64,000 nucleotides of DNA from Hydractinia symbiolongicarpus (Eukaryota; Cnidaria; Hydrozoa; Anthoathecata; Hydractiniidae), in assembly GCF_029227915.1 (NCBI RefSeq), contig NC_079880.1, forward strand, positions 8,397,501-8,461,500. The letters run 5' to 3'. Of the stretch, positions 51,469-61,103 are shown in pieces. The translations under genes were made by a program, and so were the position numbers. The stretch's first letter is position 1. Every line of letters begins with the position of its first letter. Below the pieces are notes generated by a model, which was given only the letters and a program-made list of their open reading frames with translations, was not told where the DNA came from and searched no databases.

Positions 51469-53362
51469 TGATGAAAGTTACTTTGTGCTGACAGCGTGCA
51501 ACAAAATGCGATACACGTTCGCTGTGAGGCGATGTATTAGCAATGGACAAAGTAGCTCTACTTATATGACTACATTGATTAAACTCGCTTGACATGATCG
51601 GACGTCCAATCGGAGTAAAACACTCTCAGTAGAGAACGGATACATGGATGTACTATGACAAACTATCATATACACGCCATTATTATCTTATCCCCTCTGA
51701 AATACATGCGAATCTTTTCTGATGCCGGCAATAAAATATGTTTTAAAAGAGTGCAATAATTTCATGCCATAACGCGCAAGTGCAAGAATCAAATAAACAT
51801 GAATAACCAGTTACCTTAAAATTTAAAAATTTAATACGTATGGTGTATGATACACTCAACCAGTCATATTCAGCGCACTGGTTAATAAACTTGCAGAAAC
51901 AACAAGGCTTTGCTATCAAGTTTTATAAAACAAAAGAACGAACTAGTTAATTGAAAAAATGATGAGATATATTACTGTTTTTTTTATAACCAGTTCAAAA
52001 CTTCGGCTAAGGCTCGGTATTACTTAGGTTTATGTACTCTTTAGGTTAGTTGGCCTAACTGTTCACTTGTTGCGTGTTAACTATCCACTTTGGAATTAGT
52101 TGGCCTAACTGTTCACTTGTTGTGTGTTAACTATCCACTTTGGAATTAGTTGGCCTAACTGTTCACTTGTTGTGTGTTAACTATCCACTTTGGAATTAGT
52201 TGGTCTAACTGTTCACTTGTTGTGTGTTAACTATCCACTTTGGAATTAGTTGGCCTAACTGTTCACTTGTTGTGTGTTAACTATCCACTTTGGAATTAGT
52301 TGGCCTAACTGTTCACTTGTTGTGTGTTAACTATCCACTTTGGAATTAGTTGGTCTAACTGTTCACTTGTTGTGTGTTAACTACCCACTTTGGAATTAGT
52401 TGGCCTAACTGTTCACTTGTTGTGTGTTAACTATCCACTTTGGAAAACAGATTTACGTGTTTGTTTAATTCATTGAACTGCTACTAAAACTTCTGTCGTT
52501 TAATAAAATTTGTCATTGTATGAAATTCATTTAACTTAGGCAAAAAAGCTCTCAAAAACTGTTACTTTTTATAATTTTCTTTGTTTTTTTTTTTTTTTTT
52601 TATTTACTCGTTTTGTTAAACCTTACAATTGGTATTCTCGTTTCACAGCATTGCGAGTGTGTGAAAATGTAATATGTGTTGCTTATCGGGTGTTATGTTA
52701 AAATACATTACCCAGAACAACTCTGGCATTTGAGCACGTGAAAAAGACTTGTTTTTAAATAACCTAAAATGTCAAATTGAATCTCTTCCTTGTGACTTGT
52801 TCTAAGACAGAAAGTTAACTGGTCATAGGCATCATACATACTAAATTATCATACCGGTTTCGTAGTTTTCCGGACCTGCCGTGTCTGGTTTTCCCCATGC
52901 TGGTGATCCGCTTGGTTTGTTTTCATAGCAGCTGTACACAGCCCGGATAACATCACTATCATTTACTTTCAACCCAGGAAAAGTTAAAACACATTCAGTG
53001 CCAGATCTATCATGAACAGGGTGTTTTCTTTCTTGCTCAATCTTCTTCATCTGAATTTCACACTGTCTAAAAGCAGCATTTTGGTTTTTTTCAGAGAGAG
53101 GGGTGTTATTGATAGTGATACCACCCAACCGTAGATATCCGTAATCATATTCCGAACAATACAAGCTAACTGGTAGCCCGATATACTCTCCTAAGAAAAA
53201 GACAACATTTCTTAAAAAACTCTTTCTTTAACACAGATATTACGTAAGAAAAAGCAGAAGGTACATAACTATGGATTACTTACCCATTGTGCCTTGCAGT
53301 GTATATTCACCATTAATGCATTGCAACGTGAGAAAAAACGCAGCGATAATCAGCACTCTCAT
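50820..53362 (-). CDS. Predicted secreted cysteine-containing protein, family not recognised
   Basis: Exon 1 (53362-53284) encodes a clear signal peptide, MRVLIIAAFFLTLQCING, with cleavage likely after ING. Its donor GTAAGT joins in phase to exon 2 from 53190 (acceptor TTTTTCTTAG). Exon 2 either ends in a stop at 52841 (142 residues) or uses the donor G|GTATGA at 52855 to join in phase with an exon at 51052-50820 (acceptor CTCTTTCTAG), giving 215 residues. That last exon could itself continue through a donor at 50864. Mature exon 2 has four cysteines (LYCSEYDYG, FRQCEIQ, GTECVLTF, AVYSC). The 51-kb exon has a similar start (LLSVVCKKK) and another VC, so a tandem domain is possible. The AVYSC ending faintly recalls rhamnose-binding (SUEL) lectins, but the other lectin signatures are absent. 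Function unknown. Confidence 0.55.
52046..52445. repeat. Eight tandem copies of a 50-bp unit
   Basis: Exactly 50 bp apart from 52046 to 52445. The unit begins TTAGTTGGCCTAACTGTTCA and ends TATCCACTTTGGAA. Copies differ only at single positions (GGCC/GGTC, TGCG/TGTG, TATCC/TACCC). The sub-motif AGTTGGCCTAACT is nearly palindromic. The array lies in the possible intron between exons 2 and 3 of the secreted-protein gene. Confidence 0.98.
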
Positions 53363-53436
53363 CTTCCTTTAAATAAAATATAATATAAATACATGTATAC
53401 AAATATATAAGTATATAAGTATATAAATATAATATA

Positions 53437-53684
53437 GAAGAAGAAGAAGAAGAAGAAGAAAAAGAAGAAGAAGAAGAAGAAGAAGAAGAAGAAAAAGAAG
53501 AAGAAGAAGAAGAAGAAGAAGAAGAAGAAGAAGAAGAAGAAGAAGAAGAAGAAGAAGAAGAAGAAGAAGAAGAAGAAGAAGAAGAAGAAGAAGAAGAAGA
53601 AGAAGAAGAAGAAGAAGAAGAAGAAGAAGAAGAAGAAGAAGAAGAAGAAGAAGAAGAAGAAGAAGAAGAAGAAGAAGAAGAAGA
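53437..53684. repeat. (GAA)n tract, about 248 bp, upstream of the secreted-protein gene
   Basis: About 82 GAA triplets with two single-A interruptions near the left end. On the transcribed (minus) sense strand it reads TTC, a long pyrimidine run ending 74 bp before the ATG at 53362. An AT-rich TATA-containing stretch (53370-53435) lies between. Assembly length of such tracts is often unreliable. Confidence 0.97.
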
Positions 53685-53689
53685 TTTTA

Positions 53690-55213
53690 CCTTAAATTTT
53701 ATCTGTATGTACTACTATTTCGCCTCATGAAAGTTTGACATAAAAAGACTTTAAAGTTTAAACAAACAAAAAATATGGTTGCCATCGAGCTCGACTGATA
53801 GTCATGAAAATATGTCAACATGTCGGTACTATAATGTTTATGTTTTTTTACTTTTCTTTTAGTAAACTTATATTACTCTAATTTGGTTACTAGGCTTCTG
53901 CTTATGCAGAAGTATTTATTATATAAAAAAGAAGGCTGGTTATTAAGTTGCAAGGCGGATTTTCTAATATCGATAATAATTATAATATGCAACAATTAAA
54001 AAGACGAATACGTTTTTAAAATACCATGGTAACAAAACTAAAGAGAGTTTCTGGGATGAGGCTTTATGGTTTGCTTAAAAAAGGAATAAAAAGGTGTAAT
54101 GTTGAGATGCTAGCTTATTTTATAAAGACGGTTTGAGTGAGATTTATCAACCTCGTCCCCAGGAGGTTCTTGCCTTTTTGACATCCAGACTGGCAGCGAA
54201 GAAACATTTTTTTTCATGTTAGCTGTCAAGTAAGCGCTAGAGTTGACATCAAGAAACAAACCCAGGCAATGAGAATGTCTTCGTCATCGCGATAACTATA
54301 TCTAAACAAAACGGTAAAGCGCGCCGTCTGAAATAGACAGCCATCTTCTTAGCAGGAAAAATACAAAGAAACTGAATGTTAAAATTAGCGTCCGAGTCAA
54401 AAACTGTCACTAATGTTAAAAGCATGTAATAACTTTTTATTTCAGCAGAAAGAGTGGAGAGCTTAAGAATACATCGATCCAGGATTTTTAAAAAGTTAAA
54501 AGCTTTTCTCCTTTTCAGACTTCTTCAGGTTCATCTTAAAGAGCTCTGGGAATGAGAGTGTATAACATACATTATGGAGAAAAACACATATGCGTTCTCC
54601 CATCCCAGAGCTCTTGGAGATAGGGGACGATTTTTTTTACTTCACAGTGTGGCTGGAATGTCAAACTTTAATATTCTGCTAGTAAAGAATATTGAAATAA
54701 ATAGTTAAGTGCTTTTTCCACGGGTCGATTTTTTCATGTGCACGAAATACGATTATCTGTAAATAGACCGTCGTCACACCGCGCATGCAGTGAAATACAT
54801 GCAACAATATTTAAAATCCGTATAAGGAGGAAGAATTGTTTTTATATGCCTGTTAAAGCAGATGTCTAGAAATTTAGAGAACATGGCATAATATGTAATG
54901 ATTTTTGCAGTTTTGTCGGACAAAAATATGCTCTGTGCAATTTTTCTTGACCGCCGCAATGCAACAAAATTGCATCGCATGCGCTTGAAAAGATCGAGCC
55001 CTGGCCTCAGCTCTTGCCCCTTAAAAAGTATATAACAGAAGGTAAAGGGTTCGAGCGTACAAATAATTTCCTCGTTATAAATTGCTTGGTCATCTAAAAA
55101 AGGATCGAAACGAGGCTAATGAAAGAGGAAAGAAAAGCTGTGTGCAACATTTATTTATCTTTTTTGCTAGTGTTGTTTATATTTTTTGAGGTAAACCTCT
55201 GTCTGTCGGCGTG
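53690..55213. other. Spacer between divergent genes
   Basis: No gene seen. It separates the minus-strand secreted-protein gene from plus-strand PSMD14 and so should hold both promoters. It includes a partial CCTCGTCCCCAGG MITE end near 54152. A short symmetrical element at about 54538-54615 has ends (AAAGAGCTCTGGGAATGAGAG and the near reverse complement) resembling those of a small MITE. Confidence 0.5.
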
Positions 55214-58200
55214 ATGGAAAGGATATTGAGGCTCGGTGCAGGTGGATTAGGTGGCGTTGGACAGGTAACTAATATATTTTTATTCTTTTTATGTTTTTTT
55301 TAAAGCTAAGCAACACAAACTTTTGACTGGGACTAATGTTGCTTAACTTTAGCCTAGCTAGCTAGCGTATAGCTCACATGTTGCTTGTTGACATGTTGCT
55401 TGTTATCAGAAATAGAAACAGTAAAAGTGAGACGTCTCGTCTCCCTGTTCATTTTAACATAAAGGTATAGTCTACGGAAGAAGCAAATGACTTTAAAAAT
55501 CATTTGCCTCGCCTAAGATAAATAAAACACTGTTTTTACAAAACGAAAGGGCATAGAAGAAGAAGAAGCACTCTTCTTGACTTAATTCTTTCTAATAGTT
55601 CTTTTATTATAAAACTGGTGTCGTGGTTTTCGGCATCAGTGATCACAATTTAGTTTACATGATCAGGAAATAAAGGGTCGTCTACAAATTTCGTATGATA
55701 TTTTATACGAATATATACGAATTTAATTGCTTTTAATTCGTATAAAAATCGTATACAATTCATATAGTGTTAAATAGTTATACGATTTTTAAAAAATCTA
55801 ATACGAATTTTATACGATTTTCATACGAATTGTCATACGAATTATATTCTCTTTTATACGATTTTCATGCGAATTGTCATACGAATTATATTCTCTTTTA
55901 TACGATTTTCATGCGAATTGTCATACGATTTATATTCTCTTTTATACGATTTTCATACGAATTGTCATACGAATTATATTCTCTTTCATACGAATTGTCA
56001 TTCGAATTATATTCTCTTTTATACGAATTTTCATACGAATTATATTTCGTTTTTAAACTTTTAAAATGCGATCTAAAAAAACATTTCTATCGCCGTTTTT
56101 TTGTTTTTAAACTTTTAAAATGCGATCTAAAAAAACATTTCTATCGCCGCTTTTCGTTTTTAAACTTTTAAAATGCGATTTAAAAAAACATTTCTATCGC
56201 CTTTTTTCGTTTTTAAACTTTTAGATTGCGATCTAAAAAAACATTTCTATCGCCGTTTTTCGTTTTTATACTTTTAAAATGCGATCTAAAAAAACATTTC
56301 TATCGCCGTTTTTCGTTTTTCAACTTTTAACAAGCGATCTAAAAAAACATTTCTATCGCCGTTTTTTGTTTTTCAACTTTTGAAAATGCGATCTAAAAAA
56401 ACATTTCTATCGCCGTTTTTCGTTTTTAAACTTTTAGAATGCGATCTAAAAAAACATTTCTATCGCCGTTTTTCGTTTTTATACTTTTAAAATGCGATCT
56501 AAAAAAAACATTTCTATCGCCGTTTTTCGTTTTTAAACTTTTAAAATGCGATCTAAAAAATATTTTATTTTGAAACTCATATACGAATTTAATACAATGT
56601 CAAACGATTTTCTTTTTTTTAAAGCCATACGCATCTAATTAAAATCTCATATGAATTTTTTGTTAAACTCGTACGAATTCAACTCATACGAATTTAATTT
56701 TAAAACTTATACGAATTTAATTTAAAACTCATACGAATTTAATTAAAAACTCATACGAATTTTATACGAATTTAGAAAAATTTCATACGAATTTAATTAC
56801 TGTATGGCAAAAGAAAATTCGTATAGCATATACGAATTTTTTTGATACGAATTGCTACGAATTTTGTAGATGACCCCTAACCTCATTACACAGTTAGCTA
56901 GCTAGCTAGCTAGCGTTACTGTCCTAATTACGTGATTCTCCAAACAAACCGCCCAGTAAACATGAGATGTCTTAAACACGTCTAAAAGCGTAACGCCTAA
57001 AAACGTCTTTAAGAAACGTAAAAAAGATGTCTTTTTGCGACGTGTTAAAGACGTTTTAGAGACGTTCCTGTAGGTACCGAAACGTCTTAAGACGTCCTTA
57101 TTTAGTCTCTTTCAAACGTTATACTGCCAAGGCAGGCCTGCTTCAAATAATTTTAGCCTATGCGTATTAGGATTTTAGTAATTTTAATTCTGATGGAGGG
57201 GTGACAAACCAAAACAAGAAAAGGGTTAAGAAAACGATGATGAAGTATTTAATAGAAAATTTATATATATTTCTATCATTTATATAAATAAACAGTTTAA
57301 TAAGAATAAAATAATATCACATACAAGCTTTTTTATAAGCAACAACAACGAAAACAAATTCATTACTTTCGGAAACTTTTCTTGTTCTAAAAGATGAATG
57401 TTCAATGAGCAACAGATAAGCAACAATCAAGCATTTAAAACGGAAAAACCTAAGCTGCATTAAGCTAAACTGCTGTTTTGCTTATAAAAAAAGTGTGCAT
57501 TATACAAAATATACTGAGTAGCTAATACTACAAAATAAAATTGTTGAAACAATAACAGTTAGTATCTTTGAAGGTTGTCTTGAACAACAGCGTCATTTTA
57601 TTTCGCCAATCAGTAACACTTTGGTCTGAGCCCTGCTTGTAAAATATGTGTGTCATATTGTGCACGTTGGATGATGTGTTTATTCTTTGAAGTTATATCC
57701 AAACAACCCTTTAATAAAATGCATTTAAGTCATTACACCAATATATAAAGTAGCTACTGCTTTTTTTTCAAGAACAAACTTTATAGGTCTAAGGCTTTAG
57801 AACATGTGTGATGTACACTTGAAGCGGAATGAATAGTGAAGCTAAAACTAAGGGGTCATCTACAAAATTCGTAGCAATTCGTATCAAAAAAATTCGTATA
57901 TGCTATACGAATTTTCTTTTGCCACACAGTAATTAAATTCGTATGAAATTTTTCTAAAATCGTATAAAATTCGTATGAGTTTTAAATTAAATTCGTATGA
58001 GTTTTAAATTAAATTCGTATGAGTTTTAAAAAAAATTAAATTCGTATGAGTTTAAAAAAATTCGTATGAGTTTTAAATTAAATTCATATAAGTTTTAAAT
58101 TAAATTCGTATGAGTTAAATTCGTACGAGTTTAACAAAAATTCCGTATGAGATTTTAATTAGATGCGTATGGTTTTAAAAAAAATAAAATCGTTTGATAT

Positions 58201-61048
58201 TGTATTAAATTTGTATATGAGTTTTAAAATAAAATTCGTTTGAGTTTTTATAATTAGATGCGTATGGTTTTTTAAAAAAAATTCGTATATAGTACAGTCC
58301 AGATGTAAGCTTACACGTACGCTCAAGTTTCACACCTTTTTCTCGGAGGCGGTAGTTGTTCATCTTTTGTTCTTATTAATTATCTTGCGAGTCTTGTAAG
58401 TCATTAACTTGCGCGTAATAAACAAGGGATTATTGAAGAAAAAATAGCTTATTATAACTGCGCGAAACTATTGTTAAATAGTGTTAACTATTCCTAATAG
58501 CATAATTGTTTAAGAACGAAAAACGGAGATAGGAATGTTTTTTTAGATCGCCTTTTAAAAGTTTAAAAACGAAAAACGGCAATAGAAATGTTTTTTAGAT
58601 CGCCTTTTCAAAATTTAAGAACGAAAAGCGGCGATAGAAATGTTTTTTTAGATCGCATTTTCAAAATTTAAGAATGAAAAGCGGCGATAGAAATGTTTTT
58701 TTAGATCGCATTTTAAAAGTTTAAAAACGGAAAACGGCGATAGAAATGTTTTTTAGATCGCATTTTAAAAGTTTAAAAACGAAAAACGGCGATAGAAATG
58801 TTTTTTAGATCGCATTTTAAAAGTTTAAAAACGAAAAACGGCGATAGAGTTTTTTTTTAGATCGCATTTTAAAAGTTTAAAAACGAAAAACGGCAATAGA
58901 AATGTTTTTTAGATCGCATTTTATAATTTAAAAACCGAAAAACCGCTATATATAGAAAAACTTTTTTAGATCGCATTTTAAAAGTTTAAAAACGAAAAAC
59001 GACGATAGAAATGTTTTTTTTAGATCGCATTTTAAAGGTTTAAAAACGAAATATACTTTGTATGAAAATTCGTATAAATAAAAGAGTGTAATTCGTATGA
59101 AAATTCGTATAAAAGAGAATATAATTCGTATGACAATTCGTATGAAAATCGTATAAAAGAGAATATAATTCGTATGACAATTCGTATGAAAATCGTATAA
59201 AATTCGTATTAGATATTTTAAAAATCGTATAACTATTTAACACTATACGAATTGTATACGATTTTTATACGAATTAAAAGCAATTAAATTCGTATATATT
59301 CGTATAAAATATCATACGAAATTTGTAGACGACCCCTAAGCATTTAAAGTATTATTTTCCCAAGTATTGATGAAAGCTCCCCTTGATAGACCAAAAATCA
59401 TGAATGTTCCTGGCCGAGAAAGTACAAAAAAAAATCTAAGATACTTACTTTCAATCAGCAACATATTTTCTTCATTGTCCATTCATATCTCGGATAAATA
59501 CAGCCTTTTTTGCTTTACTATTTACTTGTTGTTTTATGGAGCACATTATTCTTTTTTGTTTAAAAGTAAACGTCAAATGCAACATTTGTTGAAATGGAAC
59601 AATGTTATTTACAAGTTTATTCTATGCGGTCTTTCGAACGGTGTTTTCATTGTAAAATGTATCCTTTTTTAGACAAATTTAATTCAAATTTTTGGCTACC
59701 TCTGTGTAAGAAATTCTTAAATATCAAAAGCGTTTATTTGTACGCCAATTATTGCGAATGGGCAAACAATTAACGTAGTTATTTGTTTGTTGTAAAATTA
59801 TCTTTAAATCGAAAAGAAATGATGATTCATTTCAAACGAGATTGTACTTGTCTTACAGAGACCAAATAAAGACGTCTTTAAGACAAACATTTCGAACGAG
59901 ATCTTATTAGTCTCACAGTGAGCAAATAAAGACGTCTCTGAGACGTTTCTTTTGAACGAGGTTTTACTGGTCTTACAGAAACCAAATAAATACCTCTCTA
60001 AGACGTTTCTTTTGAACGAGATTTTACCTGTCTTACAGAGACCAGATAAAGACGTCTTTAAGACGTTTCTTTTGAACGAGATTTTACTTGTCTTACCGAG
60101 ACCAAATAAAGACGTCTTTGTGACGTTTTTTTAGTCAAAAGACGTCCGGACGAGTTAGAGACGAGAAAAAAGCTGTCTTTAAAACGTCTTTGTGTTTACT
60201 GGGCGCTCTCACTGAACAAATTCGCTCAGCCCTAGACAAAGGACATTGCTCATGTGGGGTCTTTATTGATCTGCAAAAGGCGTTTGATACTGTAGACCAT
60301 GCAATTCTTTTATCCAAATTAAATCATTATGGGATTAGAGGTTTGCCTAAGCAATGGTTTAAATCATACCTTCTCAATCGTAACCAGTATGTGTCTATCA
60401 ATAGCCACAGTTCTAATCTCAAATCTATTCCAACTGGCGTACCACAAGGTTCTGTTCTAGGACCCCTCCTTTTCTTACTCTATATCAATGACATCTCTGA
60501 TTCTCTGATGCAGTAATTAACTCGGGAACTTTCTTATTTGCTGATGACACCTGTCTCCTATTTTCTCATAAAGATCTCAGCATTATCAAAAAGGAAGTTA
60601 ACTTTGATCTAAAACTATTACTACAATGGCTGAATGCTAATAAGATAGCTCTTAACGTGACCAAATCAGAAGTTATCCTTTTCAGAAATATCAGGAAAAA
60701 AGTTAACTATGACATCAAAGTTCAAACTAGGTGGTAAACGTCTCTCACTCTCATCATCAGTCAGATACCTAGGGGTTTACTTAAATGAAAATTTAAGCTG
60801 GTTCTATCATTATAACACTCTTGCTCTTAAACTTTGTAGAGCCAATAGTATTCTCTCAAAATTACGTTATTACTTATCTCTGAAAAACCCTACGCATTTT
60901 GCCCTTTTTCACTTTATCTATTATATGCAACAGAAGTCTGGGGTCATAATCTTCCACTCAACTCTCGTATTTTAAAACTACAAAAATCTGCAGTTCGCCT
61001 CATAACTTTTTCTGATTACTATGCCCACTCTAAACCATCATCATCATC

Positions 61049-61103
<55 letters not shown>

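Noticed and set aside
55767-56171. Open frames of 60-134 codons in foldback copy A, and 67 codons in copy B
   Set aside because: They are translations of short tandem repeats with Tyr/Ile/Phe/Arg periodicity and have no protein signature.
59367-59672. 101-codon plus-strand frame inside element C
   Set aside because: AT-rich and hydrophobic with no motif. Considered as a transposase remnant, but nothing supports it.
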